The position numbers were made by a program, and so were the translations under genes. A stretch of DNA of 64,000 nt, taken from NCBI GenBank assembly GCA_937879875.1, contig CALFMN010000244.1, positions 1 through 64,000 of the forward strand, written 5' to 3'. Source of the DNA: an uncultured Chloroflexota bacterium. Its GTDB lineage: Bacteria > Chloroflexota > Dehalococcoidia > CAUJGQ01. The notes under the pieces were generated by a model. It was given only the letters and a program-made list of their open reading frames with translations, was not told the DNA's origin and did not search any database. Positions 23,841-32,405 of this stretch are shown here, one piece after another (the first letter of the stretch is position 1; every line of letters begins with the position of its first letter).

Positions 23841-26800
23841 CCGGCAGCCAGTTCAGCAGCATGCCGCTCAACGATACGTTAGCCGTCAATCAGACGTTTG
23901 CGACGGTCAGTGCCGCCACGAGCAGCGGCCTCACCGCCACGATTCCGCCTGGAGCGGCCTCGGGCCATCTGACAGTCATTACCGTTGGTGGCCAGGCCGT
24001 CAGCACCGCCGACCTCTTTGTGCCGCCGGCGCCTTACGCCGCGGGCGATGTGGAGTTCACAGGCCGCACCACCGTCGGCAGTACACAGACCATCCCCACG
24101 ATCGATGCGAACAAGATCGGCCTGCTGCTCTTCGATGGCACGGCCGGACAGCGCGTCAGCATCGGGCGCAGTGGTTTCAACTGCGTGACGACGACCAGTG
24201 TCGTCTACAAGCCGGACGGCACCACGCTGTCGGGCAGTTGCAGCGGACCCTTCATGGACACGATGACCCTGCCGGTGGATGGGACGTACGAGATTCTGAT
24301 CGCCAGTAACTCCGGTGCCATAAGTGGCAGCTATACGCTATACAATGTCCCCGCGGATATTGCCGGTACGATAAGCACCGGCGGCACGCCCGTGACAGTC
24401 ACGACAACCGTTCCAGGCCAGAACGCCGTTTTGACGTTTAGTGGCACCGCTGGGACGCGGATCTCACTCGACCAGAGCGGCTTCAACTGCTTCTCGTCTC
24501 ATACGACGATCCGCAACCCCGACAGCACAACGCTGGCCACGAGTTGCGGCGGCTATTTCATTGACCCGCAGACGCTGCCGCAAACCGGCACCTACTCGAT
24601 CACGATCGATCCCGTCGACGACTCCACCGGCAACACCACGCTGACGCTGTACAACGTGCCGGCCGACCTCTCCGGCAGCCTGACGTCGGGCACGGCGACC
24701 ACGGTGACGACAACCGTGCCCGGTCAGAACGGGCGCTACACGTTCGCCGGCACGGTCGGGCAGCGCGTCAGCCTCGACCAGAGCGGCTACAACTGCTTCA
24801 CCGATCAGACCTCGATCCTCAAGCCGGACGGCACCAGCCTGGCGAGCACCTGCGGCGGGACATTCATTGACGTGCAAACCTTGCCGATAGCCGGAACCTA
24901 CACGGTGCTGGTCGACCCGCAGGGCAACACCACGGGCAGCACGACGATTACCTACTACAGCGTCCCGGCGGACGCAACCGCCATAGCGACGGTGGGCGGC
25001 AGCGGCGTCACGCTGACGATGGGCACGCCCGGGCAGAACGGGCAGGTGACGTTCAGCGGCACGGCGTCGCAGCTGATCGCCGTCACCCTGAGTGGCGCGA
25101 CCGTGACGGGAAATGGACCGCCGGCCTTCTGCTGCAGCATGCAGGTGTCCATCCTGAATCCGGACGGCTCGGCGCTGGTCTCGCCGACGTCCGAGGGCAC
25201 CTCGGGTGGGACGATCAACGCCCAGCTCGGTGCCGCAGGAACCTATACCATCGTGGTCGACCCGCAGAACGACGACACGGGCAGCGCCACGCTCACAATC
25301 ACCCAGCGGTCGAGCTGGCTGCCCCAGTTGACCGCAGTGGGACCGCTGCTGGCCGGCCTGGCGCCGGTCAGCGCACCCCAAGCTGCCGGTGGGCAGATCC
25401 TCTCGGGCATCGAACCGCTCGGCGTCTGGCTGCGCGACACGGCGGCGAGCGCCGCGGCGACGGCAACCGCTTCACCGACCCCCTCCGCGACCGCGAGCAG
25501 CACGCCGACGCCCACGCCACAGCCGACTGCCTCTGCGACCGCCACATCCACAAGCACGCCGACGGCCACGCCGACCCCTGCCACGACGGGAACGCCTACG
25601 CCGACGCCGGCAGCGCGAAGCACGCCGACGCCCGCGGCGACACCCCAGGCCGCGCGCACGCCGCGTCCCGGTCCCGAAGACGAGGGCGACGAGTGGATTC
25701 CGAACCGCCAGAATCTGATGGGTGACTGGCACAGCCAGCGCGGCCGGTCCGGCGCGCAGGCGCTGCCGCCGCTCAAGGGGCCGCCAGGCGTGACCGCGCT
25801 CGCCGGCCAGGCGCTGACGCTGAGCGGTCATCCGCTCGATGCGGTCACGCTTCAGGTTGGGAACAAGAAAACCCAGAGCGACGAGAGCGGACGCTTCTTG
25901 CTGACGGACCTGCCGGCGGGTCATCAGGTGCTGCTGATCGACGGCAGCACGGCCGACAACCACGGCCACCACTACGGCCTGTACGAGGACGGCGTGGATC
26001 TGGTCGCGGGGACGACCACGGCACTTGACTACACGATCTGGATGACACGGCTGGACGAAAAAGACGCCGTCACTATCCCCTCGCCCACGACCGCCGATAC
26101 GGTCGTAACCACTCCGCGCATCCCTGGCCTCGAGCTGCACATCCCCGCCGGCCAGACGATCACGGACCACGCCGGCAAGCCGGTGACGCGGCTCAGCATC
26201 ACTGCCATCCCCGTCGACCGGCCGCCCTTCCCGTTGCCGAAGGGTGTCGAGGTGCCGGTCTACTTCACCATCCAGCCGGGCTCGGCATACATCGCGCCGC
26301 AGGGCGCACGCTTGATCTACCCGAACTACACCCACCAGGCGCCGGGCACACAAATGCAGTTCTGGGACTACGACCCGGACGTGAAGGGTTGGTTCGTTTA
26401 CGGCAGCGGCACGGTGACCGCGGATGGCAAGCAGGTCGTGCCGGACCCTGGCGTGCTCATCTACGAGTTCACAGGCGCCATGATCACCGTACCCGGCTGG
26501 AGCCCGCCACCGCCGTTCGGCCCGTTCTGCATTCCCTTTACCGGACTATGCAACGACGGTGATCCGGTCGACCTCAGCTCTGGGCTCTTCGTCATGAACA
26601 AGATCGATCTTGCCCTGCCTGGGCCGCTGCCGATCGCACTGACGCGCACATACAGGCAGCGCGACCCCGTGTCGCGGCCCTTCGGCATCGGCGCGACGCA
26701 CCCGTACGACATGCACCTCTGGTCGGCGAACCAGTATCAGGAGGCCGATCTGATCCTGCCCGACGGCGCCCGCATTCACTACGTGCGCACCTCTCCCGGT

Positions 26801-29665
26801 ACCGGTTTCGTCGACGCTGTCTTCCAGAACAACACCACACCGGGTCCGTTCTACCAGTCCACCATGAGCTGGAACGGCAATGGTTGGAATCTGGTACGGA
26901 AGGACGGCACGGTTTACGTCTTCGGCGACACTGCACCGCTGCAGGCGATCCGGGACCGCAACGGCAACACCATTACCATCCAGCACGACTCCGGGCAGAC
27001 CGGCAACGTCACCCGAGTGAGCAACAGCAACGGTCGCTGGATCGCGTTCACCTATGATACGAGTAATCGCATTACCCAGATCCGCGACAATATCGGCCGG
27101 ACGGTGGGCTACACGTATGACGCCGGTGGACGGCTGTGGACCACGACCGATCCTGCGGGGGGAGTTACGACCTACAGCTACAACAGCAACAATGACCTTA
27201 TGACGATCAAAGATGCGCGGGGCATCACCTATCTGAGCAACCAGTACGACGCCAATGATCGCGTCAGCCAGCAAACTCAAGCGGACAACTCCATCTATCA
27301 GTTCGTGTACACCTTGAACGGCAGCGGCCAAGTCACGCGAACCACAGTGACCGATCCACGCGCGAATATCCGCGACGTTACGTTCAACACCAGTGGTTAC
27401 ATGCTGAGCGATACACGAGCTGAAGGGAAAACTGAGCAACAAACCACAACGTACAACCTGCAGGCTGGAACAAACTTGCAGGTCAGTGTCACAGACTCTT
27501 TGAACCGAACAACGAACTATACGTACGATACGCTCGGCAACCTGTCAAGTAAGACCCAGCTCTCAGGGACGCCAAACGCAGTCACGACCACATACTCATA
27601 CGATCCAAAGTACAGCCAGATCACCGCTATAACGGATCCGCTGAATCATGTCACAACGTTTGCGTACGACGGCAGCGGCAACCTGACGAGCGTGACGGAT
27701 CCGCTGGGACACACCACTGGTATGACGTACAACGGTCCAGGGCAACCGGTCACGGTGACAGATCCGTTGGGCAATATTACACACTACACGTACCGATTCG
27801 GCGACCTCATTGCTGTAACCGATCCGTTGGGCAATGCAACTACCCGGCTCATTGATGCAGGAGGTAGGCAACTATCGTCCAATGATCCACTCGACCGCGT
27901 TACTCAGTATACATACAATGCCTTAGATCAAGTGACAGAGGTGACGAACGCTCTGGGTGCGACGACCGTTCTTGCCTACGATCCGAACGGAAACTTGACA
28001 GGCGTTACCGATGCGCGTCATAACTCGACCGCATTCACGTTCGACAATTTCGATCGAATGGCAACGCGCCAGGATCCCTTGCTGAGGACCGAAGGCTGGC
28101 AGTACGACGGTATCGGGAACCTGACGCAGTACACCGACCGCAAGAGTCAAAGCACGACAACCACCTACGATGCCTTGAATCGACCTGCCCAGGTAACCTA
28201 CCAGGGCGGTGCCACAGTAGGATACACTTTTGATGCGGGTAATCGGCTCAGTGGCCTTTCGGACTCGCAGAGCGGTTCGCTCACACATACGTATGATGGG
28301 CTGAATCGCCTGACCGCGGAGACCACACCGCAAGGTACCGTCTCGTATACCTATGACAACGCCAACCGGCGGGCGACGATGACCGTACCAGGCCAAGCGC
28401 CGGTGACCTACGTCTACGACAACGCCGACCGGTTGACTGGGATTACGCAAGGTTCCCAAACGGTGGTCATCGCCTACGACAACGCCGACCGGCGCACGAG
28501 TGTGACACTACCCAATGGGGTAGCGGTAATCTATGGCTACGATATCGCGTCGCGCCTAACGAGCCTGACCTACACGCAGGGCTCCACCACGCTCGGCACT
28601 CTGACCTACGCGTATGATGCAGACGGCCAGCGCGTCGGTGTGAGCGGGAGCTTCGCGCGCACGGGGCTGCCGGCGGCGGTGACGAGTGCCACCTACGACG
28701 CCAATAACGCTCTGACGCAATGGGCTGGCAGCACGCTGACGTACGACGCGAACGGCAACCTCACCGGGGACGGGACGAACAACTACACCTGGGATACGCG
28801 CAACCGGCTGACGAGCATCGGCGGAGGCGTCACCGCGAGCTTTGGCTACGATCCGCTCGGGCGGCGAGCGCAGAAGAGTGTCGGCGGCACAACGACGAGC
28901 TACCTCTACGATCTTCTGAATGTGGTCCAGGAGCAGAGCGGTGGAGCACCGACGGCGAACCTGCTCACCGGTCTGCAGATCGATGAGATCTTTTCGCGCA
29001 CAGCCAGTGACGGTACGCGAGATTTCCTGCGCGACGGGCTGGGCAGTACCCTGGCGCTAACCGATACCGGCGCTGCCGTGCAGACGACATATACCTACGA
29101 CCCGTTTGGAAATCCGACGAGTACAGGCTCGCCCAGCACCAACCCCTTCCAGTTCACGGGACGCGAGAACGACGGCACCGGCTTGGAGTACTTCCGCGCC
29201 CGCTATTACAGCCCGAGCACCGATCGCTTCATTAGCCAGGATCCACTCATGTGTGGGGTTACGCACACCGTGGCCGTGCAGGCTCTCATCCGGGATCCGC
29301 AGTTCCTCGATGGATACGCTTATGTAGATGACTCGCCAGTAACCTACTCCGATCCTACCGGCCTACAGAAGGACTGCAACTACTATAACCAGATATGCTC
29401 CAAGGTCTCACCGTTCGACTACTTCGTCTACTTTTACTACTGTAACCTCGCCCCGTTTGTCTGCCAGCACGGCAGTACCCAGCCGGGTGCGAGCTGTATT
29501 CGGCAGTGCCTAAAAGATGGCGACAAGACGGTTTGCAGTCACATCTTCTGGGGCCGCAAGTCGCCGGTCGATACAGTAGTATGTACTGAGCTTGGGGCAC
29601 ACTTCGCATGTGGAGTGTACTGTTGGAAGCATACTGGTGACTTTCCTATAACATTCGGTCAGTAA
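23837..29665 (+). CDS. giant RHS/YD-repeat surface protein with variable Cys-rich C-terminus
   Basis: 1942 residues as read. Order: end of a TIG domain; four roughly 105-residue beta-sandwich repeats (each with 'GQ..V.L.QSGFNC' and a 'TLYNVPAD' end; residues about 68-490); a Thr/Pro linker (about 540-610); a carboxypeptidase-regulatory-like segment; a DUF6531-type opening 'DPVDLSSGLFVMNKIDLALPG'; about twenty YD repeats; then the RHS core end 'FQFTGRENDGTGLEYFRARYYSPSTDRFISQDP' and 'DPTGLQ'. The last 98 residues are unique and hold 10 cysteines. By family precedent the YD shell encloses a C-terminal toxin. The GC content of the YD part is lower than in neighbouring genes. The true start is probably 23286. 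Confidence 0.85.
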   Translation: MTGSQFSSMPLNDTLAVNQTFATVSAATSSGLTATIPPGAASGHLTVITVGGQAVSTADLFVPPAPYAAGDVEFTGRTTVGSTQTIPTIDANKIGLLLFDGTAGQRVSIGRSGFNCVTTTSVVYKPDGTTLSGSCSGPFMDTMTLPVDGTYEILIASNSGAISGSYTLYNVPADIAGTISTGGTPVTVTTTVPGQNAVLTFSGTAGTRISLDQSGFNCFSSHTTIRNPDSTTLATSCGGYFIDPQTLPQTGTYSITIDPVDDSTGNTTLTLYNVPADLSGSLTSGTATTVTTTVPGQNGRYTFAGTVGQRVSLDQSGYNCFTDQTSILKPDGTSLASTCGGTFIDVQTLPIAGTYTVLVDPQGNTTGSTTITYYSVPADATAIATVGGSGVTLTMGTPGQNGQVTFSGTASQLIAVTLSGATVTGNGPPAFCCSMQVSILNPDGSALVSPTSEGTSGGTINAQLGAAGTYTIVVDPQNDDTGSATLTITQRSSWLPQLTAVGPLLAGLAPVSAPQAAGGQILSGIEPLGVWLRDTAASAAATATASPTPSATASSTPTPTPQPTASATATSTSTPTATPTPATTGTPTPTPAARSTPTPAATPQAARTPRPGPEDEGDEWIPNRQNLMGDWHSQRGRSGAQALPPLKGPPGVTALAGQALTLSGHPLDAVTLQVGNKKTQSDESGRFLLTDLPAGHQVLLIDGSTADNHGHHYGLYEDGVDLVAGTTTALDYTIWMTRLDEKDAVTIPSPTTADTVVTTPRIPGLELHIPAGQTITDHAGKPVTRLSITAIPVDRPPFPLPKGVEVPVYFTIQPGSAYIAPQGARLIYPNYTHQAPGTQMQFWDYDPDVKGWFVYGSGTVTADGKQVVPDPGVLIYEFTGAMITVPGWSPPPPFGPFCIPFTGLCNDGDPVDLSSGLFVMNKIDLALPGPLPIALTRTYRQRDPVSRPFGIGATHPYDMHLWSANQYQEADLILPDGARIHYVRTSPGTGFVDAVFQNNTTPGPFYQSTMSWNGNGWNLVRKDGTVYVFGDTAPLQAIRDRNGNTITIQHDSGQTGNVTRVSNSNGRWIAFTYDTSNRITQIRDNIGRTVGYTYDAGGRLWTTTDPAGGVTTYSYNSNNDLMTIKDARGITYLSNQYDANDRVSQQTQADNSIYQFVYTLNGSGQVTRTTVTDPRANIRDVTFNTSGYMLSDTRAEGKTEQQTTTYNLQAGTNLQVSVTDSLNRTTNYTYDTLGNLSSKTQLSGTPNAVTTTYSYDPKYSQITAITDPLNHVTTFAYDGSGNLTSVTDPLGHTTGMTYNGPGQPVTVTDPLGNITHYTYRFGDLIAVTDPLGNATTRLIDAGGRQLSSNDPLDRVTQYTYNALDQVTEVTNALGATTVLAYDPNGNLTGVTDARHNSTAFTFDNFDRMATRQDPLLRTEGWQYDGIGNLTQYTDRKSQSTTTTYDALNRPAQVTYQGGATVGYTFDAGNRLSGLSDSQSGSLTHTYDGLNRLTAETTPQGTVSYTYDNANRRATMTVPGQAPVTYVYDNADRLTGITQGSQTVVIAYDNADRRTSVTLPNGVAVIYGYDIASRLTSLTYTQGSTTLGTLTYAYDADGQRVGVSGSFARTGLPAAVTSATYDANNALTQWAGSTLTYDANGNLTGDGTNNYTWDTRNRLTSIGGGVTASFGYDPLGRRAQKSVGGTTTSYLYDLLNVVQEQSGGAPTANLLTGLQIDEIFSRTASDGTRDFLRDGLGSTLALTDTGAAVQTTYTYDPFGNPTSTGSPSTNPFQFTGRENDGTGLEYFRARYYSPSTDRFISQDPLMCGVTHTVAVQALIRDPQFLDGYAYVDDSPVTYSDPTGLQKDCNYYNQICSKVSPFDYFVYFYYCNLAPFVCQHGSTQPGASCIRQCLKDGDKTVCSHIFWGRKSPVDTVVCTELGAHFACGVYCWKHTGDFPITFGQ
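24040..25300 (+). repeat. four coding repeats of about 310 bases in the RHS gene
   Basis: Units begin near 24050, 24361, 24671 and 24971. Each encodes a beta-sandwich unit with a Gly-Gln turn, QSGFNC or QSGYNC, and TLYNVPADL. The fourth is more diverged. They resemble pre-peptidase C-terminal type domains that act as stalk modules. Confidence 0.7.
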
Positions 29666-29718
29666 GATGACGTTCGCTCGAACGTAAAGAATGAGACACC
29701 GAAGTCGATGCAGGCGTG

Positions 29719-30162
29719 ATGCGGTATTTGATTCGCCTTATGTTGTCGCTAATTACAGCATCAGCGTGTCTATTGGTCGGCATCTACATCGTTGCGTTCT
29801 TAAATGCCGTTTTCACACCGAACAGTGGGTCCGGTGACGATGTCAGGCATGCTATCAATACTTACGTGCTACCCTTCAGCTTCGTAGTGTCTATGACCAT
29901 CGCCGCGGCGGCGACATGGTGGGCCACCGGCATACCTCCCCGAACTCGCGTGGGGCTCGCCGCCCAGATCGGTCGATCTCTCCTCGCGTTGGCTGCCGCC
30001 GTGGTAGTCTTTTGGATTGTGCAGTTAGTCCCATCGCCGAAGAAAGGCTGGTCGATTGGCGACGTGATTTGGCTTCCCGCGGTCGTGCTTTCCTTTGGCG
30101 CGGTGATGTGGCTTACGCGATCGTGGCAGCATCATCAGTCGCGGCGACCGCCGCCAGACTGA
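29719..30162 (+). CDS. four-helix membrane protein, candidate immunity protein for the RHS toxin
   Basis: 147 residues with four predicted membrane helices (YLIRLMLSLITASACLLVGIY, YVLPFSFVVSMTIAAAA, LLALAAAVVVFWIVQLV, LPAVVLSFGAVMWL). It begins about 50 bases after the RHS stop on the same strand; ATG 29719, with GTG 29716 as an alternative. GC content is low, like the RHS 3' end, and a dehydrogenase 3'-end repeat follows directly. A gene in this position usually encodes immunity against the RHS toxin; a membrane-bound one would suit a toxin acting on membranes or in the periplasm. No family is recognised. Confidence 0.6.
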   Translation: MRYLIRLMLSLITASACLLVGIYIVAFLNAVFTPNSGSGDDVRHAINTYVLPFSFVVSMTIAAAATWWATGIPPRTRVGLAAQIGRSLLALAAAVVVFWIVQLVPSPKKGWSIGDVIWLPAVVLSFGAVMWLTRSWQHHQSRRPPPD

Positions 30163-30195
30163 CGCGAGATGGTCAGCCCACTCCGCTCGCGACCG

Positions 30196-30297
30196 CACAT
30201 ATATCTGAGCAGCGTCTCGGCCACGATCGCCGCCGGCACCAGCGAGATCCAGCGCAACGTGATCGCCACCCGCGGCCTCGGCCTGCCGCGGGGGTAG
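30196..30297 (+). repeat. acyl-CoA dehydrogenase 3' end, partial copy C
   Basis: 102 bases matching copy A from cacat.tatct to the stop, including the stop context gccgcgggggtag. Base changes are few, mostly at third codon positions. No other part of the dehydrogenase precedes it. It closes the RHS region on its right side. Confidence 0.85.
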
Positions 30298-30441
30298 GTC
30301 TGCCGCTCACTGTGCCGCGTGCTCAACGCCCCGCCGTGGTTGAATCTGCGGGCGGGGCTTCTCAAGCTCCATGACTCTCCCAGCGCACACCTGGCGCAAG
30401 CAATGATGATGCCTGCCGATGTCGGCAAGAGTGAGCACGGC

Positions 30442-31017
30442 TCAGCGGCCCGCTGAATGCAGGGTCCAGCGCCTGCCGCTGCCGACCAGGAGGGTCTGCG
30501 ACAGCGGTGCGACGGCGATACGCCAGAACGAGGCGGGCGGCGCGGCGATCGCCTGCACGATCGCGGCGCGAATGACGGCGGCGTGGGTGATGGCCAGCAC
30601 CGGGCCGCCGTGCCCGGCGAGACCCTCCAGCCAACCTGCTGCACGGGCGAGCAGTTCGGTAAGCGACTCGCCGCCGTGCGGGACGGCGGCTGGGTCTGCG
30701 AGCCATGCGGCGACAGCATCCGGCTCGCGAGCATGGAGGTCGGCGAACGTTTCACCGGCCCAGCGGCCAACCTGCCAGTCTCGGAGCGCAGGGGCGACGG
30801 TGGCCGCCACGCCGAGAGCGTCGGCAGTTTGCCAGGCGCGCAGCGCGGGGCTGCACCAGACCGCAGCAGCATGCGGCAGCGTGCCGGCCGCCGCGCCCGC
30901 CTGTCTGAGCCCGCGCGGCTCCAGCGGCTCATCCCGTGGGAACGCCGCCCGGCAGGTTGCGACGGTTGCGGCGTGACAGAGCAGGATCAGTCGCGTAGTC
31001 ACAAGCGCGTCCGGCAT
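30442..31017 (-). CDS. histidine phosphatase family protein
   Basis: 191 residues with the phosphoglycerate-mutase/histidine-phosphatase fold. The catalytic strand reads LILLCHAATVAT: the nucleophilic His is present but the usual preceding Arg (RHG/RHA) is Cys. Other pocket residues are seen: 'CSPALRAWQTA' (the S-P-L-x-R-A-x-T element), 'PHGGESL' and 'AITHAAVIRA' with the second His. Similar proteins commonly accompany cobalamin genes (for example CobC-like phosphatases), and this one is divergent from cbtB-cbtA under a cobalamin riboswitch; a role in that pathway is possible. ATG at 31015-31017. Confidence 0.82.
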   Translation of the reverse strand: MPDALVTTRLILLCHAATVATCRAAFPRDEPLEPRGLRQAGAAAGTLPHAAAVWCSPALRAWQTADALGVAATVAPALRDWQVGRWAGETFADLHAREPDAVAAWLADPAAVPHGGESLTELLARAAGWLEGLAGHGGPVLAITHAAVIRAAIVQAIAAPPASFWRIAVAPLSQTLLVGSGRRWTLHSAGR

Positions 31018-31074
31018 CGCCGCTGAGCCTCCGGGATCAACATTGACAGTCCGAGACCAGCCTCCTACGATTAC

Positions 31075-31195
31075 CGCACCCGCAGGACAGCATGAGGAAG
31101 CCGGTGCAAGCCCGGCACGGTCGCGCCACTGTATCCGGCCTCGGAACTTGCTGCAAGCCAGCAGTACCGCGGCCGGGAGTCAGACCTTCCGCTGT
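31075..31195 (+). ncRNA. cobalamin (B12) riboswitch
   Basis: The core pattern is present: gaggaagccggtgcaagccc, then gcgccactgtatccgg and, further on, the B12-box-like gccgggagtcagaccttcc (about 31172-31190). The element lies directly upstream of cbtB and should reduce its expression when adenosylcobalamin or another cobamide is bound. The ends given are approximate; flanking helices may extend from about 31050 to 31215. Confidence 0.85.
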
Positions 31196-31238
31196 CGAGG
31201 GCACCCCAATCGGACGCGAACTCCGAGGAGGTTTGTAC

Positions 31239-31475
31239 GTGGATCACGCGCTTCCCCTGCCCGCCACGCCTGCGATCGACGCCCCGGCGCTTCCAGACAT
31301 CCGCCCCATCCCTATGGCAGAGCTGCTGCCCTGGCTCGTCTTCGGCGGCCTGCTCATGCTCCTGCTCGTCTACCTCGTCGGCGTCGAGCAGGGGGCGCTG
31401 TCAGTCTTCTCGAATCACTATGTGCATGAATTCGTACATGACGGGCGGCATCTGCTCGGCTTCCCCTGCCACTGA
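31239..31475 (+). CDS. cbtB: cobalt transporter subunit CbtB
   Basis: 78 residues: a short N-terminal cytoplasmic part, one membrane helix (LLPWLVFGGLLMLLLVYLVGV) and the typical C-terminal metal-binding tail HYVHEFVHDGRHLLGFPCH. CbtB works with the membrane protein CbtA in cobalt uptake for cobalamin synthesis. The start is GTG 31239, preceded by aggagg at 31226-31231; the longer upstream frame reads through the riboswitch and is rejected. The gene lies directly under a cobalamin riboswitch and about 100 bases before cbtA. Confidence 0.9.
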   Translation: MDHALPLPATPAIDAPALPDIRPIPMAELLPWLVFGGLLMLLLVYLVGVEQGALSVFSNHYVHEFVHDGRHLLGFPCH

Positions 31476-31571
31476 GGCCTCGTTCACAGGGACTGGTCGA
31501 TCGCTTGCCCGGTTCGGGGCATCCGACTGTATCTTTGCTATGAAGGCGGGACGCCGGGAGGAGCGCGGCCG

Positions 31572-32348
31572 ATGATGGTACGAACGCTGCTCGTTCGCGG
31601 CATGCTCGCGGGGCTGCTGGCGGGCTTTCTGGCGCTCGGCTTTGCCGAGGTCTTCGGCGAGCCCCAGGTCGATCGTGCGATCACCTTCGAGGAGCAGGAA
31701 GCCCGCATCAACCACGAGTCGCTCGGCCCGGATCTGGTGAGCAGGGACGTGCAAAAGAGCGCCGGCCTCGCGGTGGCGGTGGCGATCTACGCCACGGCCT
31801 TCGGCGGGCTGTTCGCGCTTGCCTATGCCGTCGCCTACGGGCGCCTCGGCCAGCTCAGCCCGCGGGCCACGGCCGCGCTGCTGGCCGCCGGGGGCTTTGT
31901 GGCGGCCGTGCTGGCGCCGTTTCTGAAGTATCCAGCCAACCCGCCGTCGATCGGCAACCCGGCCACGATCGACCGGCGCACCACGCTCTACTTCCTGATG
32001 CTGGGCCTCTCCGTGCTGGCGGCGATCGGTGTGGTGTCGTTGGGCCGGCTGCTGCTGCCTCGCATCGGCGCCTGGAACGCCGCGGTCCTCGCGGGTGCGG
32101 CCTTCATCGTGGCGATCGCGGTCGTGCAGCTCGCCCTGCCCACCGTCAACGAGGTGCCGGCCGGCTTCCCGGCCACCGTGCTCTGGCGCTTCCGCCTGGC
32201 TTCGCTGGGAACGCAGCTCGTGCTCTGGACGGCGATGGGGCTAGTCTTCGGCGCCCTGACGGAACGCAGCCTCCGTGCGGCCCGCGCGCCTCGATCAGCA
32301 TCTGCGCGAGCCGTGCGGCCGGCGCCGCCGGCGCAGTCGAACTGCTAA
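31572..32348 (+). CDS. cbtA: cobalt transporter CbtA
   Basis: 258 residues with about six hydrophobic segments and the family N-terminus 'LLVRGMLAGLLAGFLALGFAEVFGEP', the 'DRAITFEEQEA' loop and later 'LKYPANPPSIGNPATIDRRT', all characteristic of CbtA. It is the second gene after the cobalamin riboswitch and is expected to import cobalt together with CbtB. ATG 31572 (a second ATG follows at once) with gggagg upstream. Confidence 0.9.
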   Translation: MMVRTLLVRGMLAGLLAGFLALGFAEVFGEPQVDRAITFEEQEARINHESLGPDLVSRDVQKSAGLAVAVAIYATAFGGLFALAYAVAYGRLGQLSPRATAALLAAGGFVAAVLAPFLKYPANPPSIGNPATIDRRTTLYFLMLGLSVLAAIGVVSLGRLLLPRIGAWNAAVLAGAAFIVAIAVVQLALPTVNEVPAGFPATVLWRFRLASLGTQLVLWTAMGLVFGALTERSLRAARAPRSASARAVRPAPPAQSNC

Positions 32349-32405
32349 GCCGCTCCGGGTAGGCCGACGCGATCCCCGGCCAAACGCACGGTTGCTCAGG
32401 GGCGG

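Noticed and set aside
24040..25300. Regularly spaced repeats that might look like a CRISPR array
   Set aside because: Units are about 310 bases long, lie within one reading frame and encode beta-sandwich domains; there are no short repeats with unique spacers and no cas genes.
25440..25690. Low-complexity Thr/Pro-encoding DNA as a microsatellite element
   Set aside because: It reads as a normal coding Thr-Pro linker between the stalk domains and the RHS part.
19498..30297. Insertion sequence or transposon as the cause of the three repeats
   Set aside because: No transposase or integrase reading frame was found between or beside the repeats, and the repeats are direct copies of a gene end, not terminal inverted repeats.
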